Assembly (NCBI GenBank): GCA_018224645.1 | Contig: JAGTVG010000457.1 | Location: 1-34,482 of the forward strand | Source of the DNA: Cyclobacteriaceae bacterium | Lineage (GTDB): Bacteria > Bacteroidota > Bacteroidia > Cytophagales > Cyclobacteriaceae | DNA: 34,482 nt | Direction of reading: 5' to 3' | In this document: one piece after another, positions 7,246 through 16,766 of the stretch | Layout: every line of letters begins with the position of its first letter | Position numbering within the stretch: the stretch's first letter is position 1 | Position numbers and translations under genes: made by a program | The notes under the pieces: model-generated | What the model saw: only the letters and a program-made list of their open reading frames with translations | Database searches by the model: none | What the model was told of the DNA's origin: nothing

Positions 7246-9864
7246 TTATATATAAGAAAGAGATTTTTTTAAGACATTATCAATTCCGTCCGGATCCTTG
7301 CCTCCGGCGGTAGCATAAAAAGCCTGTCCACCGCCTCCGCCGTCAATCTCCCGGGCAAGATCCTTGACAATTTTGCCGGCATGGAGGTTTTTCTGTTCCA
7401 CCAGGTTTTCCGAAATCATCACGGTTATCAGCGGTTTTCCATCTATTTCAGTCGCCAGGACAAGATAAAGATCTTTTACCTGCTGTCTGATCTGGAAAGC
7501 CAGGTTCTTCAATACGGAGGCATCGGGTACCTGGATTCTTTCCGTGATCACATTGATTCCATCCTTGCGTTGCATCCTGGAGATCAGTTCATCCTTGAGC
7601 GCAAGTGCCTTCTGTGCCCCGAGTGATTCAATTTCTTTCTGAAGTTTATTGTTTTCAGTCAGCAGGGTTTCGACCGCCCTGAGGGGATTTTTGGGATTTT
7701 TCAGGGCCAGATTGATCTCCTGCAGCAGGTCGAGCTGATCATTGATATAGGATTCAGCTTTGTCGGCGGTGATCGCCTCGATCCTTCTTACCCCTGCCGC
7801 AATTGAACTTTTGGAAATTATTTTAAAGATCCCGATCGTCCCGGTGGCTGCCACATGTGTCCCGCCGCAAAGTTCCACCGAAAATGCCGGGTCGAAGGAG
7901 ATCACGCGGACAAAATCCCCGTATTTTTCACCAAAAAGAGCCATGGCCCCTAATTTTTTTGCTTCATCGATGCGGATATTCCTTTTTTCATCGATCATTA
8001 TATTTTCACGGATCTTTTTATTCACAAGCTGTTCCACTTCCCTGATCTCGCCGGGAGTCATCCGCGCGTAATGTGAAAAATCAAAACGGAGCAGTTCTTC
8101 ATTGACAAGCGACCCTCTTTGCTGTACATGATTTCCCAGGACTTTTCTCAATGCAGCATGCAGTAAATGAGTGGCGCTATGATTATTTTCTGTAAGTCTC
8201 CTTTTATGTTCATCTACGACGCAGGTGAATTCCGCCAGGGGATCCTCAGGCAATTTATGGGTGATGTGGATGATCAACTCATTCTCCTTTTTGGTATCCA
8301 GGATATGGACGCGTTCGCCGTCAGCCTGAATATAACCCCTGTCGCCCACCTGACCTCCGCTTTCGGCATAAAACGGGGTTTGGTCGAGTACGATCTGAAA
8401 CTGGGTCCTTTCCTTAATTTTCACCGCCCGGTACCGCGCAATGAAGGCCTTTGCCATTATCCTTTCATATCCGAGAAATTCCACCCTGTCGATCTCTTTT
8501 AATATGGTCCAATCCCCCGCTTCCTGTCTGGCAGCCTGTTTCGATCTTTCCTTCTGTTTATTCATTCCCGACCTGAAACCTTCTTCATCGATCGATAATC
8601 CGTTTTCTTTTGCAATGAGAGCGGTCAGGTCGACAGGAAAACCATAGGTGTCATACAATTCAAAAACCGTGTTCCCTGCTATGGTATTACTGCCTTTTTT
8701 CATCTGGGATTTTATCTGGTCGAACCGCTTAAGCCCATTTTCCAGGGTTTTCAGGAAGGATGATTCCTCTTCGAAGATCACCCTTTTAATGAATTCCTTC
8801 TGATCGTGAATTTCAGGAAAAACATTTCTGAATTGTCCGGAAAGTACATCCACCAGCTGATAAATGGTCGGATCAGAAAAATGGAGATAGGTAAAGCCAT
8901 ACCTGACTGCACGGCGCAGGATACGGCGGATCACATAACCCGCCTTATTGTTGGAAGGTAGCTGCCCATCGGCAATGGTAAAGGCTACGGCACGGATATG
9001 ATCAGAAATTACCCGCATCGCTATGTCCGTTTTTTCATCCCTGCCGTATTCCGTATGAGCCCTGGAGGCTATTTCGCAGATCAGCGGTTGAAATACATCC
9101 GTATCATAATTGGAGGTTTTTCCCTGTATGGCCATGACGAGCCGTTCAAATCCCATACCCGTATCGACGTGCTTTTCCGGCAGATTTTCAAGTTTTCCAT
9201 TGGCAAGCCGGTTAAATTGAATAAACACCAGATTCCATACTTCTATGACGCGCGGATGATCCTGGTTCACAAGTTTACTTCCGTTGACCTTCCGTATTTC
9301 GTCTTCAGGCCTTAAATCGATATGAATTTCTGAACACGGACCACAGGGTCCCGTTTCACCCATTTCCCAGAAATTGTCCTTTTTTGATCCATAGAGAATA
9401 CGGTTTTCCGGCAGGATATTTTTCCAGATCTGATAAGCTTCATCATCTTTTTCCAGGCCATCCCCGGTGTCTCCCTCAAAAACTGTCGCATAAATCCTCT
9501 CTTCCGGGAGGCCGAAAATTCCGGTAAGCAGCTCCCAAGCCCATAAAATGGCCTCTTTTTTAAAATAATCACCAAATGACCAGTTGCCCAGCATTTCAAA
9601 CATCGTATGGTGATAGGTATCGATACCCACCTCTTCAAGATCATTGTGCTTCCCGGAAACGCGCAGGCATTTCTGGGTATCTGCCACCCTGGAAAATTCC
9701 GTATCCTTTGTTCCTAAAAAGATATCCTTGAACTGATTCATCCCGGCGTTGGTGAACATTAATGTGGGATCATCCTTCACCACCAGGGGAGCGGAATTCA
9801 CGATTCGATGCTCCTTTGACTTGAAAAAATCCAAAAATTTCTGTCTGATTTCTTCAGAATTCAT
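7246..9864 (-). CDS. alaS: Alanyl-tRNA synthetase
   Basis: The 872-residue class II synthetase charges tRNA(Ala). The N-terminal catalytic domain starts with the canonical RQKFLDFFKSKEH and APLVVKDDPTLMFTNAGMNQFK. The editing domain shows both zinc/editing motifs: HSATH (His562 and His566) and CGGTH (Cys666 and His670). The C-Ala domain ends with DGGGGGQAFYATAGG near the terminus. Length and motifs are complete. It starts at an ATG, and 154 bp separate it from the divergent M23 peptidase gene, so the two promoters share that gap. A four-base spacing of family motifs and no frame breaks indicate an intact gene. Confidence 0.98.
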   Translation of the reverse strand: MNSEEIRQKFLDFFKSKEHRIVNSAPLVVKDDPTLMFTNAGMNQFKDIFLGTKDTEFSRVADTQKCLRVSGKHNDLEEVGIDTYHHTMFEMLGNWSFGDYFKKEAILWAWELLTGIFGLPEERIYATVFEGDTGDGLEKDDEAYQIWKNILPENRILYGSKKDNFWEMGETGPCGPCSEIHIDLRPEDEIRKVNGSKLVNQDHPRVIEVWNLVFIQFNRLANGKLENLPEKHVDTGMGFERLVMAIQGKTSNYDTDVFQPLICEIASRAHTEYGRDEKTDIAMRVISDHIRAVAFTIADGQLPSNNKAGYVIRRILRRAVRYGFTYLHFSDPTIYQLVDVLSGQFRNVFPEIHDQKEFIKRVIFEEESSFLKTLENGLKRFDQIKSQMKKGSNTIAGNTVFELYDTYGFPVDLTALIAKENGLSIDEEGFRSGMNKQKERSKQAARQEAGDWTILKEIDRVEFLGYERIMAKAFIARYRAVKIKERTQFQIVLDQTPFYAESGGQVGDRGYIQADGERVHILDTKKENELIIHITHKLPEDPLAEFTCVVDEHKRRLTENNHSATHLLHAALRKVLGNHVQQRGSLVNEELLRFDFSHYARMTPGEIREVEQLVNKKIRENIMIDEKRNIRIDEAKKLGAMALFGEKYGDFVRVISFDPAFSVELCGGTHVAATGTIGIFKIISKSSIAAGVRRIEAITADKAESYINDQLDLLQEINLALKNPKNPLRAVETLLTENNKLQKEIESLGAQKALALKDELISRMQRKDGINVITERIQVPDASVLKNLAFQIRQQVKDLYLVLATEIDGKPLITVMISENLVEQKNLHAGKIVKDLAREIDGGGGGQAFYATAGGKDPDGIDNVLKKSLSYI

Positions 9865-10018
9865 ACATTAAACGGATATTGGAGAAATTTTAATTTTTTT
9901 TTCTTAAAATATTGATAAATTGCGTTCAGTAAAGCCCTATTTTTACAGTCGACTTAAACAACCAAATTTTTTATTATTATTACAGCAAAATTAAGCTATT
10001 AATTGCTTATAATACATT

Positions 10019-10996
10019 ATGGCACGTATAAAATACTATTACGACACTGAATCCTGTAAGTATGAACGGATTAAGGTTACCACGTGGGATGTTGTCCTGA
10101 ACTTGCTTGGATTTTTTTCGGTATCGTTAATTATTTCCGTCATTATCGTGATCCTTTTCAGCACCTATTTCGAATCGCCCAAGGAGATGCTCCTGGAAAA
10201 GGATAATCAGGAACTGAAGATCTACTATGAACTGCTTGAGAAGGAACTTACCGATCTGAATTCCATGATGGCAGCCCTTCAGAAGAGAGATGATAATGTA
10301 TACCGTGTGATATTTGAAGCCGAACCTATTCCTTCCACCATCAGGATGGCCGGAACGGGAGGTACTGACCGGTATAAGAACATCCTTGAAAGCAACCTGG
10401 TAAATGAGGAACTGGTGATCGAGTCCCTGAAAAAAGTTGACCAGCTAAAAAGGCAGATGTATATCCAGACAAAATCCTACGATGAGATTTTGCAGATGGC
10501 ACGGAACAAATCCAAACTGCTTGCAGCAACTCCGGCCATCCAGCCTGTTTCGAATCAGAGTCTCACCCGGCTGGCATCAGGCTACGGGATGCGGATCCAT
10601 CCGATCCTTAAATATAAACGCATGCATTTTGGTTGTGATTTTACCGCCCCCCGCGGTACTCCCATTTATGCCACCGGCGACGGCGTTATTGAACGGGTTA
10701 TCATGAACTTCGGGGGTTATGGGAGACAGATCATCATCCGGCATGGCTTTGGCTATAAAACCCTTTATGCCCATATGCAGGATATCGAAGTTAAAGTAGG
10801 CGCCAAGGTGAAAAGGGGCGATAAGATCGGCACTGTGGGAAATACGGGATTGTCAACGGCACCCCACCTGCACTATGAAGTACTGAAGGATGGTCAGAAA
10901 GTAAACCCTGTTAATTATTTTTTCATGGATCTGAATGATACGGAATATGAAAAAATTCTTGAACTGGCATCCATTGAAAATCAGTCATTATCATAG
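10019..10996 (+). CDS. Membrane-anchored M23 (LytM-type) metallopeptidase
   Basis: A 325-residue bitopic protein. It has a short basic cytoplasmic head, one transmembrane helix (about residues 27-49), a helical coiled-coil region (about 58-95 and 125-160), and a C-terminal M23 domain. Zinc ligands are present: MHFGCD (His203, Asp207) and HLHYE (His283, His285), with the flanking SGYGMRIHPILKYKRMH and GNTGLSTAPHLHYE. It should therefore be catalytically competent, cutting peptidoglycan crosslinks or stem peptides in the periplasm. The domain order resembles the coiled-coil M23 proteins of cell shape and division in other bacteria. It is monocistronic, with a strong terminator immediately after it. 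Confidence 0.94.
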   Translation: MARIKYYYDTESCKYERIKVTTWDVVLNLLGFFSVSLIISVIIVILFSTYFESPKEMLLEKDNQELKIYYELLEKELTDLNSMMAALQKRDDNVYRVIFEAEPIPSTIRMAGTGGTDRYKNILESNLVNEELVIESLKKVDQLKRQMYIQTKSYDEILQMARNKSKLLAATPAIQPVSNQSLTRLASGYGMRIHPILKYKRMHFGCDFTAPRGTPIYATGDGVIERVIMNFGGYGRQIIIRHGFGYKTLYAHMQDIEVKVGAKVKRGDKIGTVGNTGLSTAPHLHYEVLKDGQKVNPVNYFFMDLNDTEYEKILELASIENQSLS

Positions 10997-11019
10997 AAAA
11001 TCATAATTTAATGATAATC

Positions 11020-11056
11020 AACGCTTTTATCGGACCGGTAAAAGCGTTTTTTATTT
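11020..11056 (+). terminator. Intrinsic terminator after the M23 peptidase gene
   Basis: AACGCTTTTA (11020-11029) pairs perfectly with TAAAAGCGTT (11039-11048), leaving a nine-base loop, and a T-rich run follows (TTTTATTTTTG). It begins about 24 bp after the peptidase stop. The ten-base perfect stem and T tract make this the clearest rho-independent terminator in the window. Confidence 0.9.
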
Positions 11057-11104
11057 TTGTTAAAAACTTTTACAATTTCTTCTGGCATAACTCTAAAATT
11101 TTGA

Positions 11105-11112
11105 TAATTTTG
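11105..11112 (+). promoter_or_regulatory. Possible -7 promoter box for the merR-dprA pair
   Basis: TAATTTTG matches TAnnTTTG exactly. It lies about 82 bp before the GTG start of the MerR-type gene and just after the upstream terminator. No good -33 TTTG is seen. The call rests on match and position. Confidence 0.4.
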
Positions 11113-11193
11113 GTTTCAGAATTATCTAATCACCGGGGTTTGTATTTTTTATCATGTAACTGAGTCTGTTCATTGCTTTTAAGTTAAATTACT

Positions 11194-11529
11194 GTGCCTT
11201 ATAAAGAAAAAGTAATAGAAAAAAAGTATTTTTCAATCGGTGAAGTTGCGGAGCAATTGGATGTTGCCACCTCGTTGATCCGCTTTTGGGAAAGTGAGTT
11301 TGATACAATAAAACCAAAGAAAAATAGAAAAGGAAACCGTCAGTTTACACGGGAAGACATTCAGAATGTAAAACTGATCTATCACCTTGTAAAGGAAAGA
11401 GGATTCACCCTTCAGGGAGCAAAAGATCTGTTGAGAAACAATTCGAGCCCGATCAAGGACCGGATGTCCCTGATCGATTCCCTGAAAGATATAAGGTCGT
11501 TCCTGGTAGAATTGAAGAACCAGCTTTAA
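11194..11529 (+). CDS. MerR-family transcriptional regulator (short Bacteroidota type)
   Basis: A 111-residue protein made almost entirely of a MerR winged-helix DNA-binding domain: YFSIGEVAEQLDVATSLIRFWESEF (helix-turn-helix, about residues 12-36), then GNRQFTREDIQNVKLIYHLVKERGFTLQGAKDLL. A short helical tail follows and there is no effector domain, so no ligand can be inferred. Translation starts at GTG 11194; MPYKEK at the N-terminus matches the usual start of this group in Bacteroidota as I recall it. dprA starts 44 bp downstream, so they are probably one transcript. Whether the regulator controls dprA is unknown. Confidence 0.93.
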   Translation: MPYKEKVIEKKYFSIGEVAEQLDVATSLIRFWESEFDTIKPKKNRKGNRQFTREDIQNVKLIYHLVKERGFTLQGAKDLLRNNSSPIKDRMSLIDSLKDIRSFLVELKNQL

Positions 11530-11573
11530 AAGACCTGCTTATTTAGACACAACCAGCATATTTCAGAACCTGT

Positions 11574-12686
11574 ATGGACCAGCTGTACATCCCCAGGGTG
11601 GGAATCACCCTGATTCCGGGTATTGGCAATGTGCTCGCCAAACAATTGATCAGTTATTGCGGATCAGCCGAAAAAGTATTTAACACGCCCAGAAACAAAC
11701 TGCTGAAGATCCCGGGTATCGGGATCAAAATCGCCGATTCGATCCGGAAAAGTATCCAGCTTGAAAAAGCTGAAAACATTGTGAAACAATGTTCCAGGTC
11801 AGGTATCCGTATCCTTTATTTTACCGATCAGGATTATCCCTCCCGTCTGAAGGATCTCTACGATTCACCGGTCATCCTCTATGGCAAAGGAAAGGGAAAC
11901 CTGAACCCTGAAAAATCGATCGGTATCGTTGGGACACGCAGGGCTACGGTTTATGGGAAATCAACCGTAGAGGAGATCATCCGGGAAATGAAATATCACA
12001 ATCCGACCATCATCAGCGGCCTGGCATACGGGATCGATTACAGGTCGCATGTTTCAGCACTCGCCCATGATCTTCCCACCATCGGCGTGATTGCAGGAGG
12101 ATACAGGCATTTATATCCCGCCCTGCACAAAAGAACGGCACTTGAAATGGAAATTACTGGATCAATTATTTCGGAGTCTGCGCCAGATATCATACCTGAA
12201 GCCCATTTTTTTCCGGAAAGGAACAGGATCATCGCCGGGATGTCGGACGTGCTCGTGGTTGTTGAGGCTGCCCTGAAAGGTGGCGCATTGATCACGGCGG
12301 AATATGCAAATAATTATAACCGGGAAGTATTCGCCCTGCCCGGAAACATCCATTCCAGGTTCAGTGAAGGATGCAACAACCTGATCAGGAAACATAAGGC
12401 GCATATATTGACCTCGGTGAAGGATATTGAATATATCATGAACTGGAGCAGGGAAGGTCCACCCGCCGTTCAAACTGCCCAAAAGGAGATCGACTGGTCG
12501 GATCTTTCCATCCCTGAAAAAAAGATCATTCAGATATTTAAAAACTCGGGCAATGAAATTCTGATCGATGAACTCAGCTGGAAATCCCAGATACCCGTCA
12601 ACCAGCTGGCGTCACACCTGTTGAACCTGGAATTCAGGGGCTACATCAAAGCCCTGCCAGGAAAAAAATTCAGGTTTAAGGAATGA
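11574..12686 (+). CDS. dprA: DNA-processing protein A (DprA/Smf)
   Basis: The 370-residue protein binds incoming single-stranded DNA during natural transformation and helps load RecA; the family also occurs in species not known to be competent. The N-terminus has helix-hairpin-helix segments (LIPGIGNVLAKQLI and KIPGIGIKIADSI). The Rossmann-type core follows: SIGIVGTRRATVYG, ISGLAYGID, IGVIAGGYRHLYP, FPERNRIIAGMSDVLVVVEA, GALITAEYA and REVFALPGN. A C-terminal winged-helix-like domain (LSIPEKKIIQIF to the end) matches the extra domain many DprA proteins carry. The start ATG at 11574 gives the expected N-terminus. No other competence gene is in the window. Confidence 0.96.
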   Translation: MDQLYIPRVGITLIPGIGNVLAKQLISYCGSAEKVFNTPRNKLLKIPGIGIKIADSIRKSIQLEKAENIVKQCSRSGIRILYFTDQDYPSRLKDLYDSPVILYGKGKGNLNPEKSIGIVGTRRATVYGKSTVEEIIREMKYHNPTIISGLAYGIDYRSHVSALAHDLPTIGVIAGGYRHLYPALHKRTALEMEITGSIISESAPDIIPEAHFFPERNRIIAGMSDVLVVVEAALKGGALITAEYANNYNREVFALPGNIHSRFSEGCNNLIRKHKAHILTSVKDIEYIMNWSREGPPAVQTAQKEIDWSDLSIPEKKIIQIFKNSGNEILIDELSWKSQIPVNQLASHLLNLEFRGYIKALPGKKFRFKE

Positions 12687-12713
12687 CTTAACCCGAAAAA
12701 TTCATGAATTTTT

Positions 12714-12786
12714 CCTACCTGTCGGTAGGCAGGCCTGCATAACGGCTTTGCTCCACTGAAGCTATGCGAAAGGGATGCAGGCAGGC
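12714..12786. repeat. Intergenic palindromic element (REP-like) between dprA and metH
   Basis: CCTACC (12714-12719) and GGTAGG (12724-12729) form a hairpin with a four-base loop. GCCTGCAT (12733-12740) and ATGCAGGC (12775-12782) form a second, longer inverted repeat enclosing GC-rich sequence. The block lies between two convergent genes and contains no gene. Similar GC-rich palindromes are scattered through many Bacteroidota intergenic regions, but copy number here cannot be assessed. Confidence 0.6.
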
Positions 12787-12818
12787 ACGTTTCCAGTTTT
12801 CCAGGTATCCAAAATCGC

Positions 12819-12850
12819 CAGTGAACCAGTGAACCAGTGAACCAGTGAAC
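12819..12850. repeat. Perfect 8-bp tandem repeat, four copies
   Basis: CAGTGAAC is repeated four times without change, just before the 3' end of metH. There are no spacers, so it is a simple tandem repeat and not a CRISPR array. Such tracts can vary in copy number by slippage; it lies outside both flanking genes. Confidence 0.85.
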
Positions 12851-12857
12851 CATTTCA

Positions 12858-15800
12858 TCAGGGATCATATCCAAGGATTGGTGAAAGCCATCTTTCCGTT
12901 TCTTCCACGCTCCGTTTGATCCGGCCGGCATATTCGGTCACCTGGTCCTTTGTGATCTTATTGATCCCGAAATAACGTGATTCCGGGTGGGAAAAATACC
13001 AGCCGCTTACCGATGAGGCGGGCGACATGGCATAACTTTCGGTTAATTTCACTCCGATATTTTTTTCCGCCTTGAGTAAATCGAAAAGGTATCCCTTCTC
13101 AAGATGGTCCGGACAGGCAGGATATCCCGGTGCAGGCCTGATGCCCGTATATTTTTCACGGATGAGTTCTTCATTTGACAGGGTTTCATCCGGTTCATAT
13201 CCCCAGTATTCTTTTCTGACACATTCGTGTAAACGTTCGGCAAAAGCTTCAGCAAGCCGGTCAGCAACAGACTTGATCATGATGCTGTTATAGTCGTCAT
13301 GATCCCTTTCGAAACGTCTGGCTTCCTGGTCCACACCGAAACCGGTTGAAACCACAAAAGCACCCAGATAATCCGGAATGCCACTATTTTTCGGGGCGAT
13401 AAAATCGGCCAGGCTGAAATTAGGCAGGCCATCCGCCTTTTTATTCTGCTGGCGGAGATGATGCACAACCGCCTTTATTTTCGACCTGTCTTCAGCCGCT
13501 CCGTTAAAACCATATATTTCAATATCGTCATCAACAGCAGCGGCAGGGAAAAATCCGATAACCGCCCTTGCCTGGATGATCTTTTCAGCTATAACCCGGT
13601 CCAGTAAAAGATTTGCATCGCGGAACAATTGCTTGGCTTCCCTGCCATAGGTGCTGTCTTCAAAGATGGCAGGATAACGGCCCTTGATCTCCCAGCTGTG
13701 AAAAAAAGGAGTCCAGTCAATGTATTTCCTGATTTCTTCCAGCGGATAATCAGTGAAGGTTTTCAAACCCAGAAATGTCGGCCGGATAATTTCCCGTTTT
13801 TTCCAGTCAGTTGGGAACCTGTTTTTCCTGGCTTCCTGCAGGGATATGAGCGTTTTATTTTCCTGTCTGCTGGCATGGTCCTCCTTTAACTTCTTATATT
13901 CCTTCTTAAAATCCCTGGTGAAGGTATTCACAGCATTTTTATTGGATTGCAGTAAATTACTGGCCACAGGAACACTTTTTGAAGCGTCCAGCACGTGGAT
14001 CACGGGGCCATCATAATGGGGAACTATTTTAACCGCCGTATGAATCCGGGAAGTCGTAGCCCCTCCGATCAGCAGGGGTGTATTCATCTTTCTCCGCTGC
14101 ATTTCCTTCGCCACATAAACCATTTCATCGAGTGACGGAGTGATCAGCCCGCTGAGGCCGATGATATCCACATCTTCATTCACAGCTGTATCCAGGATCT
14201 TTTCCATGGGAACCATCACACCGAGATCGATGATCTCAAAATTATTACAGGAAAGAACCACACCAACAATATTTTTCCCGATATCATGAACGTCGCCCTT
14301 TACCGTTGCCAGTAGAATTTTCCCGGCAGACCTTGATTTGGTTTCTATCCCTCCGGCGGCATTTTCCTTTTCTATAAAAGGGATAAGATAGGCCACGGCC
14401 TTTTTCATGACCCTGGCACTTTTTACCACCTGGGGAAGGAACATTTTGCCCGCGCCAAAAAGATCCCCGACAATATTCATCCCTGCCATCAGGGGGCCTT
14501 CAATGACCTCGATGGTCTGTTTGAATATATGCCTGGCTTCTTCCACATCCTGCTCGATAAATTCGACGATGCCCTTGATGAGGGCATGGGAGATCCGTTT
14601 ATCGACAGGATCCCGGCGCCACGCATCATCCACCTCCACCTTCATGCCGCCCCCCTTAATCTTTTCGGCAAAATTAATGAGTCTCTCGGTTGAATCCGGC
14701 CGCCTGTTAAAAAGCACATCTTCTACCCGGGAGAGCAGATCCTTTGGGATTTCCTCGTAAACTTCGATCATGCCTGCATTGACGATCCCCATATCCAGAC
14801 CGGCATCTATGGCATGGTATAAAAAAGCGGAATGCATGGCCTCGCGTACCACATTATTCCCCCTGAATGAAAATGAAACATTACTCACGCCTCCCGAAAC
14901 CTTCGCATAGGGGAGATTTTGCTTGATCCATTTGGTGGCTCTGATAAAGTCTACGGCATAATTGTTGTGCTCTTCGATGCCTGTTGCAACCGTCAAAATG
15001 TTCGGATCGAAAATGATGTCTTGAGGAGGGAATTTTACTTTATTCACAAGAAGATTATAGCATCTCCGGCATATCTCAATCCTTTTCTCAAAGTTGTCGG
15101 CCTGCCCCCGTTCATCGAAGGCCATTACAACCACCGCGGCACCATACCTTCTGACCAGTTTTGCCTGGTGCAGAAAACTTTCCTCCCCTTCCTTCAGGGA
15201 AATCGAGTTCACGACGCCTTTCCCCTGTATGCATTTCAACCCGGCCTCAAGTACCGACCATTTTGATGAATCCACCATGATGGGTACCCGGGAAATTTCC
15301 GGTTCCGAGCCGATCAGATTCAGGAAACGGGTCATGATCAACTCCGATTCCAGTAATCCTTCATCCATATTGATATCGAGGATCTGGGCGCCATTCTGTA
15401 CCTGTCTCAATGCGATTTCAAGCGCCTCATCCAGTTTATTGTCGATGATCAGCCTGGCGAATTTTTTGGAACCGGCGACATTGGTGCGTTCGCCGATATT
15501 CACAAAATTTGTTTCAGGACGGATGGTAAGGGGCTCCAAACCGCTAAGATGCAGGTAATTGTCCTTTTCCGGGATTTGCCTCGGCTTGAAGTTTGATATT
15601 TTTTCGCTGATGGCCCGGATATGTACCGGGGTTGTCCCGCAACAGCCCCCGACGATATTGATAAATCCTTCCGCTGCAAAATCGGCCAGGATGGATGACA
15701 TATGTTCTGCCGATTCCTCATACTCTCCGAATTCATTGGGCAATCCGGCATTGGGATGTATGCTTACTGGAACCGGAGCGATCCTGCTTAACTCCTGGAT

Positions 15801-16562
15801 ATATGGCCGCATCATATCGGCTCCGAGGGCACAATTCAGGCCAACGGACAATAAATCAAAATTTGAGATGCTGTACCAGAATGCCTCGGTGGTCTGCCCG
15901 GAAAGGGTCCGACCGCTGGCATCCGTAATGGTTCCGGATACCATCACAGGTATCCGTTCACCTTTTTCTTCAAAAAGCTCCTCAAGACCAAACAGGGCTG
16001 CCTTTGCATTCAAGGTATCAAAAACCGTTTCAAGCATGAGGAGATCCACTCCGCCTTCCATAAGGGCTTTGGCCTGGTTTTTATATACTTCCTTTAAGAC
16101 ATCAAATGTAATAGCCCTGTAACCCGGATCGTTGACATCCGGTGACAGGGATGCCGTCTTATTGGTAGGCCCTAATGAACCGGCCACAAATCTCGGTTTT
16201 TCCCCTTGACTTTGATTAAATTCGGCTGCGACTTCTGCAGCCAGCCTTGCGGCCTCAAAACTTAATTCATAGGATATATCCCTGATCCCATAATCGGACT
16301 GGGATATGGAATTTCCTGAAAAGGTATTGGTTAAAACGATATCGGCCCCAGCTTCAAAATATTCACGGTGTAATCTTTTAAGGATGTCAGGCCTCGTAAT
16401 GGATAAAATATCATAGTTTCCCTTCAATGATGTATCATGATCCCTGAACCGCTCTCCCCTGTAATCCTCCTCGGACAATTTCAGCTGCTGGATCAGTGTT
16501 CCCATAGCACCGTCGAGGATCAGGATCCTTTCCTTTAATAATAAAGCAATGTCTTTTTTCAT
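12858..16562 (-). CDS. metH: Cobalamin-dependent methionine synthase
   Basis: The 1234-residue enzyme transfers a methyl group from methyltetrahydrofolate, through cobalamin, to homocysteine. All four modules are present. The homocysteine-binding barrel (about 1-325) has ILDGAMGT and zinc cysteines in GLNCALG and GGCCGTT. The pterin-binding domain (about 350-610) starts at [13 protein letters not shown]. The B12 cap and binding domain (about 640-890) carries GDVHDIGKN, with His759 as the lower-axial cobalt ligand. The C-terminal reactivation domain (about 925-1234) includes [12 protein letters not shown] and [12 protein letters not shown]. It is full length with no frame breaks. A SAM-I riboswitch sits in its leader, so high SAM should reduce expression. 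The cell needs cobalamin, made or imported. Confidence 0.98.
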   Translation of the reverse strand: MKKDIALLLKERILILDGAMGTLIQQLKLSEEDYRGERFRDHDTSLKGNYDILSITRPDILKRLHREYFEAGADIVLTNTFSGNSISQSDYGIRDISYELSFEAARLAAEVAAEFNQSQGEKPRFVAGSLGPTNKTASLSPDVNDPGYRAITFDVLKEVYKNQAKALMEGGVDLLMLETVFDTLNAKAALFGLEELFEEKGERIPVMVSGTITDASGRTLSGQTTEAFWYSISNFDLLSVGLNCALGADMMRPYIQELSRIAPVPVSIHPNAGLPNEFGEYEESAEHMSSILADFAAEGFINIVGGCCGTTPVHIRAISEKISNFKPRQIPEKDNYLHLSGLEPLTIRPETNFVNIGERTNVAGSKKFARLIIDNKLDEALEIALRQVQNGAQILDINMDEGLLESELIMTRFLNLIGSEPEISRVPIMVDSSKWSVLEAGLKCIQGKGVVNSISLKEGEESFLHQAKLVRRYGAAVVVMAFDERGQADNFEKRIEICRRCYNLLVNKVKFPPQDIIFDPNILTVATGIEEHNNYAVDFIRATKWIKQNLPYAKVSGGVSNVSFSFRGNNVVREAMHSAFLYHAIDAGLDMGIVNAGMIEVYEEIPKDLLSRVEDVLFNRRPDSTERLINFAEKIKGGGMKVEVDDAWRRDPVDKRISHALIKGIVEFIEQDVEEARHIFKQTIEVIEGPLMAGMNIVGDLFGAGKMFLPQVVKSARVMKKAVAYLIPFIEKENAAGGIETKSRSAGKILLATVKGDVHDIGKNIVGVVLSCNNFEIIDLGVMVPMEKILDTAVNEDVDIIGLSGLITPSLDEMVYVAKEMQRRKMNTPLLIGGATTSRIHTAVKIVPHYDGPVIHVLDASKSVPVASNLLQSNKNAVNTFTRDFKKEYKKLKEDHASRQENKTLISLQEARKNRFPTDWKKREIIRPTFLGLKTFTDYPLEEIRKYIDWTPFFHSWEIKGRYPAIFEDSTYGREAKQLFRDANLLLDRVIAEKIIQARAVIGFFPAAAVDDDIEIYGFNGAAEDRSKIKAVVHHLRQQNKKADGLPNFSLADFIAPKNSGIPDYLGAFVVSTGFGVDQEARRFERDHDDYNSIMIKSVADRLAEAFAERLHECVRKEYWGYEPDETLSNEELIREKYTGIRPAPGYPACPDHLEKGYLFDLLKAEKNIGVKLTESYAMSPASSVSGWYFSHPESRYFGINKITKDQVTEYAGRIKRSVEETERWLSPILGYDP

Positions 16563-16611
16563 GAAGCATCAAATATATGTGAATATCAAGAAAGGAGTTC
16601 AGGAAGGACCA

Positions 16612-16712
16612 TCTCATCATTTCCTTCTGACAAGGATGGGTATTAGCACCTTTGCCAATCGCAGGTTGCTAAGACATCAACGGGCCCATTCCCTCCGTCT
16701 TTCTTGATAAGA
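16612..16712 (-). promoter_or_regulatory. SAM-I (S-box) riboswitch aptamer in the metH leader
   Basis: Read on the minus strand, the conserved S-box landmarks occur in order: CTTATCAAGA, then GGAGGGAATGGGCCC (kink-turn and P2), GCAACCTGC, GGTGCTAA (P3 3' side and core) and a closing GATGAGA. P1 forms from TCTTATCA and TGATGAGA (eight pairs, one G-U). P2 closes with AAGAC and GTCTT. P3 uses ACCTGC with GC..GGT. P4 is TCCTT/AAGGA with a GTCAG loop. The aptamer ends about 50 nt before the metH ATG. The family senses S-adenosylmethionine and lowers expression when it is abundant, which fits its place before a methionine synthase. No T-tract terminator follows, so control may be translational. Confidence 0.93.
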
Positions 16713-16716
16713 GAGA

Positions 16717-16724
16717 GCAAAGTA
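16717..16724 (-). promoter_or_regulatory. Weak candidate -7 box for the metH leader transcript
   Basis: Minus-strand TACTTTGC resembles TAnnTTTG with one base missing from the spacer. It would place the transcript start at about 16711, right at the first bases of the riboswitch P1 stem. The match is imperfect, and it is listed mainly because the position fits. Confidence 0.25.
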
Positions 16725-16766
16725 CGTCAAGAAAATTCAAATAATGAAATAATTTAAGGGAATAAT

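Noticed and set aside
12819-12850. Possible CRISPR-like repeat
   Set aside because: The units are contiguous 8-mers without spacers, and no cas genes are present.
15559-16122. 187-codon open frame on the plus strand inside metH
   Set aside because: Antisense to the strongly conserved homocysteine-binding domain of metH; composition is that of a shadow frame.
16563-16766. Cobalamin riboswitch upstream of metH
   Set aside because: Expected first because MetH uses B12, but no B12-box was seen; the leader carries clear SAM-I motifs instead.
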